Source: JAJFUE01 sp041687335 (GTDB taxonomy: Bacteria; Sumerlaeota; Sumerlaeia; MVZB01). From it: a DNA stretch of 64,000 bases. The stretch spans positions 72,675 to 136,674 of the forward strand of contig JAWLCE010000006.1 in assembly GCA_041687335.1 (NCBI GenBank), read 5' to 3'. Each line of letters opens with the position of its first letter. The first letter of the stretch is position 1. This document shows, in pieces, positions 26,811-35,138 of the stretch. Made by a program: the position numbers and the translations under genes. Under the pieces are notes generated by a model that was given only the letters and a program-made list of their open reading frames with translations, did no database searches and was not told where the DNA came from.

Positions 26811-28688
26811 TCACCCCCAATGCCGGCGCAGCCACAGCTCGGCCGAGAGCGCCTGCATAAATCGTGTATCCCCCGAGCGGCCGACGCGGTAGGCTTCCAC
26901 CGCCGCGGCCAGCCGCCTCGGCTCGATCAGCCCCAGCGCGGCCAGCCTCGACTCCCGCAGCAGCCGCCCGATCGTCACCCCCGCGTGGCTGCGGATCGAT
27001 TCACGGAAGAACGGCTCGGGCGAGACCTTGCCCGCCCGGCTCAGCGCCGGCTCGGGCATCAACCCCGCCAGCGCGGCACGCGTCAGCCATTTGTTGAGGC
27101 CGTCGCGGTGAAAAACATCCTGCGGCACGCCGAGCGCGAACTCCACCAGCCGCCGGTCGCTCCAGGGGTCGCTATGGGTGAGTCCATGGCGCGCCGCCAG
27201 CCGGCCGCTCCACGTGGTCACCATTTTCTGCAGCGGCATGAACAGCAACCTATGACGGGCGCGGCCGGCGTGCGAGAGCCCATTCCGGCCTCCGCCCAGC
27301 GTGCGCGGGTCGAGCGCCGAGGTTGCCTGCGCCGCGCAGGCCGGGCTGATCCACTCCGGGTAGGACGCGGCCGGTTCGCGCCCGCACACCGCCCGCGCCC
27401 ATTGCCGCAGCGAGCCGGCCTGCGGCCGGGGCAGCGCCGTCTGCAAGAGCGGCAGCAAGAGGTAATCCTTGAGGATGCGCCCGCGCGGGAGCCCCTGATC
27501 GCGCGCGAAGCCCCGGACCTCGCGCTCGAGCCGCCGCCAGCGGCCCGCCAGCAGCAACCCCGCCAGGTCGATCAGCCAGCAACCGGCCACCATGTCGCCG
27601 TGCTGGCCGGTCATCAGCTGGCGCCCCCCGCTCTCGCGGATCGCCGCGCAGGCCAGCTCGAGCACCCCCTGGTAGGGGCCCATCATCGGGTCATCGGCGT
27701 CGGGCGCGGTGGCCTCGTCGGCGAGCGACCACGCCTCGGCCGTCGGGACCAGCGTCAGCGGCAGCCCATAGTGCCGCACGATCGCGTCGCTCACCTGCCG
27801 CTCATCGCAGCCGGGCACTTGTTCAAAGTTAAAGCAGACCGCCCGCAGCGGGGGCGCGGCCAGCCGCCCCTCACGCGCCAGCCAGCCCGCCGCCGAGGCC
27901 ACCGCCCCCGAATCCAGCCCGCCGCTCAGAAGCAGCCCCGTCTCCCCGCCGCGCTCCAGCCGGCAGCCGACCGCGCCCAGCAACAACTCGCGATAGTGCT
28001 CGACATAATCCTCGATCCGCCGGTGCCGGATCGCCGGGCAGTCCGCGACCGACCACCACGGCCAGACGCGCAGCCGCCCATCCTCGACCGTGAGCGCATG
28101 GCCCGCCGGCAGCTGCGCGATCCCCTCGTAAAAGCTCTGGTCCAGCGGCACGTCCTGGTCGGCCAGCCAGCAGGCGATGGCGCGCCGATCGAGCCGGGGC
28201 GGCCCCTCCGCCGCCGCCGTCAGTGCCTTGGCTTCCGAGGCCAGATAAAACCCCTCGCCGGTCTGGCGATAATACAGCGGGCGCAGCCCCATCAGGTCGC
28301 GCGCGCAGAACAGCCGTCGCCGCCGGGCGTCCCAGATCGCAATCGCAAAATCCCCGAGCAGCCGCCCGACGCAGCCGTCGCCCCAGCAGTCATAGGCCGC
28401 CCGCGCAATGGCCGCGTCGCTCGCGCCGGCCTCCAGCGCGTGCCCCTGCCCGGCCAGCGACCCGAGCAGTTCCGCCCGGTTATCCAGCCGCAGGTCGGCG
28501 GCGATCCCCTCCGCTCCCCCCGCCCCACCGGCCGGCTCGCGCTCCAGCGTCGCCAGCAGCGGCCCCGGCGCGGCCGAAGGCCCCGCCCCCGGCCGCCCCC
28601 GATGGGCCAGCGCCGCCGCCATCCGCCGCCACAGCTCAGGGTCGACCGTGCGTTGCCCAGACGGGAGGATGCCAAGAATCCCAGCCAA
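26811..28688 (-). CDS. Lasso peptide cyclase A (asparagine-synthase-like C protein)
   Basis: 625 residues. Expected to adenylate an Asp/Glu side chain of the core peptide and close the macrolactam ring with the N-terminal amine. The N-terminal glutaminase-like domain (1-220) starts MAGILGI: the nucleophile Cys2 of true asparagine synthetases is Ala, so ammonia release from glutamine is not expected, consistent with a lasso cyclase. The synthetase domain carries the ATP-pyrophosphatase loop SGGLDSG (255-261) and later SDPWSDRRLVEFALGVPQ. The start is TTG, fixed by homology to MAGI and supported by GGAG 11 bases upstream. It is a diverged paralogue of the protein at 33234-35138. Plain AsnB is the alternative, disfavoured by the missing Cys and the context. 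Confidence 0.85.
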   Translation of the reverse strand: MAGILGILPSGQRTVDPELWRRMAAALAHRGRPGAGPSAAPGPLLATLEREPAGGAGGAEGIAADLRLDNRAELLGSLAGQGHALEAGASDAAIARAAYDCWGDGCVGRLLGDFAIAIWDARRRRLFCARDLMGLRPLYYRQTGEGFYLASEAKALTAAAEGPPRLDRRAIACWLADQDVPLDQSFYEGIAQLPAGHALTVEDGRLRVWPWWSVADCPAIRHRRIEDYVEHYRELLLGAVGCRLERGGETGLLLSGGLDSGAVASAAGWLAREGRLAAPPLRAVCFNFEQVPGCDERQVSDAIVRHYGLPLTLVPTAEAWSLADEATAPDADDPMMGPYQGVLELACAAIRESGGRQLMTGQHGDMVAGCWLIDLAGLLLAGRWRRLEREVRGFARDQGLPRGRILKDYLLLPLLQTALPRPQAGSLRQWARAVCGREPAASYPEWISPACAAQATSALDPRTLGGGRNGLSHAGRARHRLLFMPLQKMVTTWSGRLAARHGLTHSDPWSDRRLVEFALGVPQDVFHRDGLNKWLTRAALAGLMPEPALSRAGKVSPEPFFRESIRSHAGVTIGRLLRESRLAALGLIEPRRLAAAVEAYRVGRSGDTRFMQALSAELWLRRHWG

Positions 28689-29683
28689 GTTCAGCGTATC
28701 TCCATTGCCTTTAAGGTGGTGCGCAGGCTCTTGCCCTGAAAGGCACTACAGGAGCCTTCGTTTCGTCTGTGGTTAGCGTGGTGCCTGGTATGGCGCCGGT
28801 ATTTCACCCTGAAAGGGTGGGCACAGTTCAAAAGCCCAGGGTTAGCGTAGCGTAACCCTGGGTCTGTCGGCCAATCTCCATAGAGCCCTGTAAGGGCGAC
28901 ACAGTGGCGATACGAACCCGATCGAAATTCAGGGACCCCAATATCTCCGCCAGGAACCAACTATCTCCGCTGGGACCCCAATAGCTCCGCCAATCTCCGC
29001 TGGGAACCAACCAGCTCCGCTAGGAGCCAATAGCTCCGTTAGGAGCGACATGTTTGTAGAATCGCGCATTTATGATCACCGAAAGCTCCGTTAGGAGCGA
29101 CATGTGCACCTTTCCCCCGGTGTAACCCAAATACATCAAAATCAAGAATTAAGGCGGCACATGCCGCTCCTAACGGAGCTAAATCGCTCCTAACGCATGT
29201 GTTTAGCATTATCCTGCCGACCCGTTGATCCTCCGAAAGTCCCTGTCCAGCCAAGGAATAGCTCGATTCCTTGCCGTCTCCGTCGGCCACAAAAGCCCCG
29301 GCAGGGGCGACACCTTGTTGGAGAGCGGCCTGTGTCGCCGCTACCGCGGCTTGAACATCTCCTGCTCACGTCGTGAAGGTAGGTCGGCTCTTCGAGCCGA
29401 CATCGGGCCGATTTCCCCTAAAAAAAACATTACCTCTCCGTTTGCGCCACCACCTCCCCCGCCAATAGCTCCGTTAGGAGCGACATGTTTGTAGAATCGC
29501 GCATTTATGACCACCCAAGCTCCGTCAGGAGCGATATGTGCAGCGAACCCCACCGCTGCATCCCCTCGACGCCAATACCCCCCCGCTCATCAAACCTATT
29601 TCCCCAAAAAAAACACAACCTCCCCAGCTACGCCGCCCCCCATTCATTCACCCCAATCAACCCCTGCTTAATCCCCCACCAGC
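28689..29683. repeat. Repeat-rich intergenic block 3
   Basis: No convincing gene. It contains a diverged CCCAGGGTTA unit (about 28799-28914), a degenerate tandem array (28940-29054) and the composite element GCTCCGTTAGGAGCGACATG (29033-29140, 29467-29540). A GTCGGCTC palindrome lies at 29383-29401. Short open frames here are made of repeat sequence. The block splits the minus-strand cyclase from the phosphoribosyltransferase-PqqD gene. Confidence 0.7.
28940..29054. repeat. Degenerate tandem array of CTCCGC(T/C)-GGA(A/G) units
   Basis: Five to six successive units of about 20-30 bases, each with an A(T/G)CTCCG core followed by a GGA or GGAG and an ACCAA/CCAAT tail. They become progressively closer to the form AGCTCCGTTAGGAGCGACATG at the right end. 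The hairpin potential (CTCC paired with GGAG) improves along the array. Confidence 0.55.
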
Positions 29684-30868
29684 TCACTCCGCCGCTCGCG
29701 GCCGCAACAGCCCGCGCGCCACCAGCTCGCCCGCGAAACGCTCCAAATCCCCCCGCAACCGGCGCGGCTCGACCTCATAAATCCGGCCCAGCCGCTTGAG
29801 CGCCTCCGCACGGCTCGGCTCCTCAACGAGCGCCTGCCACATCTCGGCCGCCGTGCCCTCGAGCGAAAAACTTGACCCCTGATCCTGATCCCCCAGCACG
29901 ATCCGCTCGCCCAACCGGCCGAACAGCAGCCGCTCGGCGGGGATCAGCGGGCCACGCCCCGCCGGCTGGACCTGAAGCCGCGGGCCGCCGCTGCGCCCCA
30001 GCCGCGCCCGGTTGCGCAGGCATTTCGCCGGCGAGGCCAGCCGCCAGCCGTCATGGGCCTGGTTCTCGCCGGCGTCCCAATAGGGGTTGTCGGGCTCGCT
30101 CCAGGCAAAACTGAGCCGCTCGGTCCGCCCGATCCAATAGCGGGCCCCCGGCGGCTCGACCGTTTTCCACCACGCCCGCCAGGCCCTCAGCTGGCTCGGC
30201 GAGCGGGCCGGACCCGGTTCGTCGGCCAGGTCGCGCGCGCTGATGCAGGCCCGCACGCTCGATTCCTGGCGCCGGATCGCCCGCCGCAGCGCGGGGTGGG
30301 AATAAAGCGGGGCAAAAATCAGCTCGGGGTGCGGCCGCTGTTTCAGCCATTGCCCGAGCCGGCATCCCGACAGCGAGCAGTCATCCACCAGCACCAGCGG
30401 CTGATTGGGGCGGGCCGGTTGCAGTTGCCGGGGCGCCAGGTCGAGCCAGTAGGCCAGCATCCCCAGCACGATCAGTCCTCCGCGCGGAATCGCCTCGAAG
30501 GCGCACTCGCCCAGCAGCCGCGCGCCCAGCCGGCGGCGCAACCGGCGTGCCAGCTCCTCGCAGTCCCGCTCGGCCTGCTCATAGCTGACGTGGCGCAGCG
30601 TCGGCCACTCGACCATCAGCGTGCGGCGCAGCTGCTCGGCCAGGGCCAGCTGCCGCGCGTCAAAGCGCCCCATGATCCCGATCGCCGGTGTCGGCGCCGG
30701 CCGCAGCACCATCACCGCCCCCGGCAGATCGGCCCAGGCCGGGCTGGCGGCCAACGTCTGCGCCAGCTCCTCGAGCGCCGCAAAAGAACCGCCGCCACCC
30801 CCGCGTCGCAAGGTCCGTTTGAGCAACGGGCCCTGGATCGCAAGAATGACGGCTACCTGTTCAGACAC
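29684..30868 (-). CDS. Phosphoribosyltransferase-like / PqqD fusion protein of the lasso locus
   Basis: 394 residues, unusual two-domain protein. Numbered from a TTG one codon upstream, the N-terminal part carries a type I phosphoribosyltransferase pattern: AIPRGGLIVLGMLAY (127-141) and the PRPP-loop-like LVLVDDCSLSGCRLG (159-173). A middle segment (about 240-300) with RYWIGRTERLSFAWSEPDNP is not recognised. The C-terminus (about 315-391: FSLEGTAAEMWQALVEEPSR, then YEVEPRRLRGDLERF) is a PqqD-type peptide-binding domain. The gene lies 27 bases after the precursor A stop. It could ribosylate or nucleotidylate the peptide, or use PRPP as a cofactor or signal; no catalytic outcome can be read from sequence. 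I chose GTG at 30868 because GGAG is eight bases upstream. Confidence 0.72.
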   Translation of the reverse strand: MSEQVAVILAIQGPLLKRTLRRGGGGGSFAALEELAQTLAASPAWADLPGAVMVLRPAPTPAIGIMGRFDARQLALAEQLRRTLMVEWPTLRHVSYEQAERDCEELARRLRRRLGARLLGECAFEAIPRGGLIVLGMLAYWLDLAPRQLQPARPNQPLVLVDDCSLSGCRLGQWLKQRPHPELIFAPLYSHPALRRAIRRQESSVRACISARDLADEPGPARSPSQLRAWRAWWKTVEPPGARYWIGRTERLSFAWSEPDNPYWDAGENQAHDGWRLASPAKCLRNRARLGRSGGPRLQVQPAGRGPLIPAERLLFGRLGERIVLGDQDQGSSFSLEGTAAEMWQALVEEPSRAEALKRLGRIYEVEPRRLRGDLERFAGELVARGLLRPRAAE

Positions 30869-30895
30869 CAATTTGACTCCGCACGGCGGGCAAAG

Positions 30896-31069
30896 CTATT
30901 TCTTGGCCTGCCCCGAGGGGATGCTTGAGCCGACGGTGTGTGCGTTGCCTTGGAAAACATCGGAAACACTGGAGTTATTGCCGACCTGGGTCAGATCGCG
31001 CACCGTCCCCCACTGCTTGAGTTCGGGTGTCACGTAGGCCTTCTGGCCCACGGTCAGTTTGTTTTTCAT
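30896..31069 (-). CDS. Lasso peptide precursor A
   Basis: 57 residues. The leader carries the RRE-recognition pattern Y12-x2-P15-x-L17-x3-G21 and a leader end L26-T27-Q28. With Thr at -2, as in known lasso precursors, the core would start at Val29 and place Asp37 at position 9, giving a nine-residue ring; starting at Gly30 would give G1-D8. The tail VFQGNAHTVGSSIPSGQAKK is polar. The start is the internal ATG at 31069, preceded by a near-perfect AGGAGGT nine bases upstream; the frame extends to 31141 without a better start. It is immediately followed by the phosphoribosyltransferase-PqqD gene. The motif residues fall at the same positions as in precursor B. Confidence 0.85.
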   Translation of the reverse strand: MKNKLTVGQKAYVTPELKQWGTVRDLTQVGNNSSVSDVFQGNAHTVGSSIPSGQAKK

Positions 31070-31842
31070 CACAGCTACCTCCTGGGTTGGGTCCAAGCTC
31101 CATCCCTGGGCATGGTCCACGGCCCACAACCCAATAAGCAAGAAATTAGCCAGAAGAATCGCTGGGCGCAGGAAAATTTTGGCTCTCGCCCGCCGTTGCC
31201 GGGACTTGGCTTAGCTCGCCAAGCATTTCCCCCGTCCATGAGAGCCCGAAGTAAACCATCCCGCGGATTGCAAACCAGTGCAGATATTTCCCAGCCGGAG
31301 GAAATAAATTACATTCACCGATTCCCCCGGCCGCCCATCCGTGACCCGGCTGACTCAGCGCCCGCTGACGCCTTTTTCGTGTCCATTCCTGTTCCTGGTA
31401 TTCGTACTACTATCCTTCGTTTTCTTGTTATCCTGCGAAGTTTCGGCCGCCCCTTCAGGGCTCGGATGTTTTGGGCACCTTGACCGGGGGTTCCCTGCGG
31501 TCACCCCCGGCTACCTGCGATCGCCCCTTCGGGGCTGGGTTTTTGCGGGAAAATGGGCAGGGGATCAACCCACGGCCTGTCAATCCCAACCTCCGATCTT
31601 CGTCCAAGCTCGAGAACTTGCTTTTCCTCGGCGTCCCTGCGCCTTGTATGTTTCATTTGAGCGGATGCGACCCTTGGCCATCTTGGCGTCTTGGCGTTCA
31701 AATCATTCGTGTAAATTGGTGTCCATTCGTGGCTGCATTTTTTGGTTGCGGCCGAATGCTGCGCTGGGAAAATTCGTGAACGTATGAATTCTTAAAAGCT
31801 GGGCAGGGCGGGTGACGGCGGGCGGCGCGTTCCAGATTTCCC
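31070..31842. other. Intergenic region upstream of precursor A
   Basis: Gap of 773 bases between precursor A and the small membrane-protein gene, both on the minus strand; it should hold the precursor A promoter, though I cannot point to one. At 31484-31510 is a reverse-complement copy of the CCGGGGGT/ACCCCCGG repeat, with CCCCTTCGGGG beside it (31523-31533 area). Near 31690-31740 is degenerate repeat-like text (TTGGCGTCTTGGCGTTC, GTGTCCATTCGTGGCTGCA). Open frames here have no recognisable protein content. Confidence 0.5.
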
Positions 31843-32220
31843 CTAAAATTCGGCGAACAGCTGCCGCAGCACGCCGCTCGGGTCGACGCGGCCTTCGCGG
31901 ACCGTATAACGCACCGCCAGCGGATGGCCCCGGCGCGTGCGCAGCCAGAGCAGCTTCTCGGCGCCCGGGTTGGGCGCCGGCTCGGCCGGACTCCCGAAGT
32001 CGATGCGCCGCTGCTTGACCGGGTCGTTGACCGAGAGCAGCTGCAGGCCCAGCTCCTCGGCCAGCACCCAGCTGAACATCTCGCGGTCGCGCGCCGAATC
32101 CAGGAACGAAAGCTTCTGCTGAAGGTATTCAATCATCGCGGTGAGCAGGTGCCGGTGCCGGCGGCGCTGCCAGCCATAGGCGCCCAGCAGGGTCAGGATG
32201 GTGAACAAAAAAATGAGCAT
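31843..32220 (-). CDS. Small membrane-anchored protein of unknown function
   Basis: 125 residues, not recognised. One N-terminal membrane helix (about 1-17, LIFLFTILTLLGAYGW) is followed by a basic cluster QRRRHRHLL, which predicts a cytoplasmic soluble part of about 105 residues with VLAEELGLQLLSVNDPVKQR and LLWLRTRRGHPLAVRYTVRE. It has no cysteine, so it is not a transglutaminase-like lasso B2 peptidase. ATG at 32220 has AGGAG about ten bases upstream. It sits between the two divergent halves of the lasso locus and may be an accessory, immunity or anchoring factor; that is only positional inference. Confidence 0.6.
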   Translation of the reverse strand: MLIFLFTILTLLGAYGWQRRRHRHLLTAMIEYLQQKLSFLDSARDREMFSWVLAEELGLQLLSVNDPVKQRRIDFGSPAEPAPNPGAEKLLWLRTRRGHPLAVRYTVREGRVDPSGVLRQLFAEF

Positions 32221-32702
32221 CAGGCGGCGGCTCCTGTGTTTCTCATACCTTCAATCATATATCGGTCGTTTGAAGCCACAAACTTTATCCAATGTTTTTA
32301 TAAAAAATTCAGATTTCCCCCTACCCCGGACGCACTGGCGCCGACGGGTTGAATCGACGCCGGCAAGCAGCTTATTCCCTCTGCTGCGCCGGCCCGATAG
32401 AGCGCTGGTTTGATTGCAGATCCAGTTTCGTCAGCGTGACCGTTAACAGTTGTCGGTCTGACTACTGAATTGCAACTAAATGTGAAGCGAACTGCTCTTT
32501 GGGAGCTGCTGGATGCTGAATGAAATAACTGGGGCCCGACCCGCCAGACCCCGCCCGCGGGACAACTCATCAGCTTTCAAGCGGGCGCCAAATCAGGGTG
32601 CCTGCCGTCCGGACATCGCCCGGACGGGCGCGATAATTGCATCACCCTGGTGCGGGTGATCCATGCACACCCGCGACCTAATTGGATCAATGGATGGAGC
32701 CA
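32221..32702 (+). promoter_or_regulatory. Divergent control region with two hairpins before precursor B
   Basis: Non-coding gap of 482 bases between the minus-strand membrane-protein gene and precursor B. An AT-rich stretch (about 32270-32320) could hold promoters. Two hairpins precede precursor B. The first is at 32604-32629, with arms GTCCGG and CCGGAC inside longer GC pairing. The second is at 32641-32660, ATCACCC and GGGTGAT, a perfect seven-base stem with a six-base loop. Neither has a T-run. They lie 43-99 bases before the start codon, so a role in mRNA stability, attenuation or protein binding is possible. Confidence 0.45.
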
Positions 32703-32873
32703 ATGAAGCGAGCGAAACCTTCATCGGGTCGAACCTACCTCAAGCCGCAGGTCAAAGTCTGGGGCAAGGTGGAAGACCTGACCCAGGCCGGCGCCAGCCA
32801 TGCTGGTAGCGACGGCGTCTATTATGACCAAAAGGGCTACTACGGCAGCGTCATCCGGCCCGTCGACAACTAG
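32703..32873 (+). CDS. Lasso peptide precursor B
   Basis: 56 residues. The leader has Y12, P15, V17, W20-G21, V23, D25-L26-T27-Q28, matching precursor A at identical positions when the ATG at 32703 is used; this alignment and a GGAG close upstream favour it over the in-frame ATG at 32694 or a TTG at 32682. With Thr at -2 the core begins Ala29-Gly and Asp37 is residue 9 (AGASHAGSD), like paeninodin, whose ring joins Ala1 to Asp9. The tail GVYYDQKGYYGSVIRPVDN is Tyr-rich and differs from precursor A. It heads the plus-strand half: cyclase B starts 360 bases downstream. Confidence 0.85.
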   Translation: MKRAKPSSGRTYLKPQVKVWGKVEDLTQAGASHAGSDGVYYDQKGYYGSVIRPVDN

Positions 32874-33233
32874 AGCTGTTGCCGGCGGCGAGGGACGCGG
32901 GCGACAATGGGGCGCTCCCCCCTTCGCGCCAGCCCAAACCTGCGCCACTGCGCGCGCTGAACTTGTTTCGCAATGGGTGGCGGGGTTGGAGCCAGGTCTT
33001 GGCAAACGCCAACCGGCTCCAGCCCCGTATGTGTTTTAGCGTGGCGCATGAAAAATGGCCGAAAACTGACGGGGCGAATCAGCCCTGGGAGGGGCTAAGT
33101 TCTGTAGGAGCGGCATCTGCTGACAGTCCCCCACGGCTCCCCCCACGCTGCATGGTTTTTTCACACGTATGGGGCTTAGACACAGACCCAGCCCCGGGCC
33201 ATCCGGGCCTCAAATCCAATCAGGGTTCATCCA
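32874..33233. other. Intergenic region between precursor B and cyclase B
   Basis: 360 bases with no recognised gene. It contains short repeat-like fragments (AGCCCTGGGAGGGGCT near 33082; TAGGAGCGGCATCTGC near 33104) related to the palindromic families nearby. I see no second precursor and no clear terminator that would uncouple cyclase B from precursor B. Confidence 0.45.
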
Positions 33234-35138
33234 TTGGCTGGTATCGTCGGGGTCATCCACCTGGAGGGGGCGCCGGTCGCGCCGGCCGAGCTCGAACGGC
33301 TCGCCGGCCCGATCGCCCACCGCGGCCGACTGATCCCCGCCTCCTGCCCCGACCGCGCCGTGGCGCTGGTCAGCCTGAGCCGCGCCGGGGATGCCCCCGC
33401 CGGCCCGCGCGGCGCCGCCCCACCCGCCGAGGGTCTGCCGCTGGTCGCCGATCTGCGCCTCCATAGCCGCCGCGAGCTGCTCGGCCTGCTCGCCGATGAG
33501 CCCACGCCCCCCCATCCCCACGCCCCCGATTCCGAGCTGCTGGCCGCGGCCTGCGCCGCCTGGGGCGACGGCGCCGCCGAGCGCCTGCTGGGTGATTTCG
33601 CCTTCGCGTTCTGGGATGCCCGCCGCCGCCGCCTGTTCTGCGCCCGCGATCTGATGGGCATGCGCCCGCTCTACTACACCCTCGCCCGGGGCGCCTTCTG
33701 GTTCGCCTCCGAGGTCAAGGCCCTGCTCGCGATCGAGGGCCTCCCGCGCCGCGTCGAGCCGCTCAGCATCGCCGCCTGGCTCAACGAGACCAGCTCGCCG
33801 CTCGAGCTGACCTTCTACGAGGGGATTCGCCAGCTCCCCCCCGGCCACGCCCTCGCCCTCGAGGCCGGACGCGTGCGGGTCTGGCCCTGGTGGCGGTTCG
33901 AGCCCGCCCGCCGCATCCGCCACCGCCGCGTCGAGGATTACGTCGAGCACTTCCGCCAGCTGCTCCTCGAGGCCGTCGAAAGTTGCCTGGCCGGCGACGC
34001 GCGCGCCTCGCTGCTGCTCAGCGGGGGGCTGGATTCGGGCAGTGTAGCCGCCGCCGCCGGCTGGCTGGCCGCCCAGGGACGCCTGCCGCGCCCGCCGCTC
34101 CACGCCATCAGCTGGGCTTTCGATCGGATGCCGCTCTGCGACGAGCGTCACCTGAGCGACCAGGTCGTGCGTCACGGCGCCTTGCCGCTGAGCCTCCTCG
34201 ACGCCGACGACGGTTGGCCGCTGGCCGATTACCCGGCAATCGCTCCCGATGCCGACGATCCGATCCTGGGCGCCTATCAGGGCCTGCTCGAGCAATCGAT
34301 GGCGATCGCCCGCGCGCGCGGGGATCGGGTGGTCATGACCGGCCACCGCGGCGACCTGCTCGTCGGCGGCTGGATCAGCGACCTGCCCGGCATGCTGCTG
34401 GCCGGCCATTGGCGGACCCTCGCCCGCGAGGTCGCGGCGATCCGGAACCATCAGGTCCCATACCCGGTGATCGTCAAGACCCTGCTCCTGCATCCGCTCT
34501 TGCAAACGCTCTGGCATCAACCCTCCGCCGCCTCGCTCCGGCAGTGGCTGGCCGGCGCCTTGGGGCGGCGCGACCCTGCGGCCGGTCGCGCGGGCTGGCT
34601 GCGCCCCGATTTCGCCCGCGCCTCGGGGCTGGATGACCTCCTGCGTCAGCCGCCCCCGCGGCCCGACCTGCGGCCCCATGCCCGCCGCGAGCGTTACCGC
34701 ATGATTTTCCTCCCCGCGCAGATGCGGATCACGAACTGGCTGGGGCGGCTGGCGGCCCGCCACGGCCTGACCTCCGCCGACGTCTGGTCCGACCGCCGCC
34801 TCGTCGAGTTCGTGCTCTCGATCCCCCAGCACCTGGTCCACCGTCAGGCCGAGGACAAGTGGCTGACGCGCGAGGCAATGCGCGGGGTGATGCCCGAGTC
34901 CATCCGTACGCAGTGCCGGAAGATCCTCCCCACGCCGATCTTCCAGCAGTCGATGGCGCGCCACGCCCGCCCCATCGCGCTCGAGCTGCTGACCCGCCCG
35001 CGCCTGGCCGAGCTGGGCTGGGTCGACCCCGACCGCCTGCGCCGGGATTATGACGCCTTCTGCCTCGGCCAGACCGACGACCAGCGCTTCTGGGGCGCCC
35101 TGACCGCCGAAGCCTGGCTGCGCCTGCACGGCCCCTGA
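33234..35138 (+). CDS. Lasso peptide cyclase B (asparagine-synthase-like C protein)
   Basis: 634 residues, paralogue of cyclase A with the same layout. It opens MAGIVGVIHLEGAP, again with Ala in place of the catalytic Cys2. The glutaminase-like domain ends about 225, and the ATP-binding loop SGGLDSG is at 263-269. It retains the C-terminal DVWSDRRLVEFVLSIPQHLV and MRITNWLGRLAARHGL segments. The start codon is again TTG (33234), set by homology because no ATG fits; CAGGG about eight bases upstream is a weak ribosome site. It presumably macrocyclises precursor B. The stretch between the domains (HRRVEDYVEHFRQLLLEAVE) is closely similar in cyclase A, so the two arose by duplication and are now well diverged. 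Confidence 0.85.
   Translation: MAGIVGVIHLEGAPVAPAELERLAGPIAHRGRLIPASCPDRAVALVSLSRAGDAPAGPRGAAPPAEGLPLVADLRLHSRRELLGLLADEPTPPHPHAPDSELLAAACAAWGDGAAERLLGDFAFAFWDARRRRLFCARDLMGMRPLYYTLARGAFWFASEVKALLAIEGLPRRVEPLSIAAWLNETSSPLELTFYEGIRQLPPGHALALEAGRVRVWPWWRFEPARRIRHRRVEDYVEHFRQLLLEAVESCLAGDARASLLLSGGLDSGSVAAAAGWLAAQGRLPRPPLHAISWAFDRMPLCDERHLSDQVVRHGALPLSLLDADDGWPLADYPAIAPDADDPILGAYQGLLEQSMAIARARGDRVVMTGHRGDLLVGGWISDLPGMLLAGHWRTLAREVAAIRNHQVPYPVIVKTLLLHPLLQTLWHQPSAASLRQWLAGALGRRDPAAGRAGWLRPDFARASGLDDLLRQPPPRPDLRPHARRERYRMIFLPAQMRITNWLGRLAARHGLTSADVWSDRRLVEFVLSIPQHLVHRQAEDKWLTREAMRGVMPESIRTQCRKILPTPIFQQSMARHARPIALELLTRPRLAELGWVDPDRLRRDYDAFCLGQTDDQRFWGALTAEAWLRLHGP

Noticed and set aside
26811..28688. 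Ordinary glutamine-dependent asparagine synthetase
   Set aside because: Cys2 is replaced by Ala in both copies and both sit beside lasso precursors and PqqD-type genes.
26820..28739. Long plus-strand frame opposite cyclase A
   Set aside because: Arg/Pro/Gln-rich antisense shadow; the minus strand has SGGLDSG and full-length homology.
28691..28960. Small minus-strand ORF upstream of cyclase A
   Set aside because: It is composed of the repeat sequence of block 3 and has no protein-like character.
31843..32220. Lasso B2 leader peptidase
   Set aside because: The protein has no cysteine and no His-Asp pattern of a transglutaminase-like protease, and it starts with a membrane helix.
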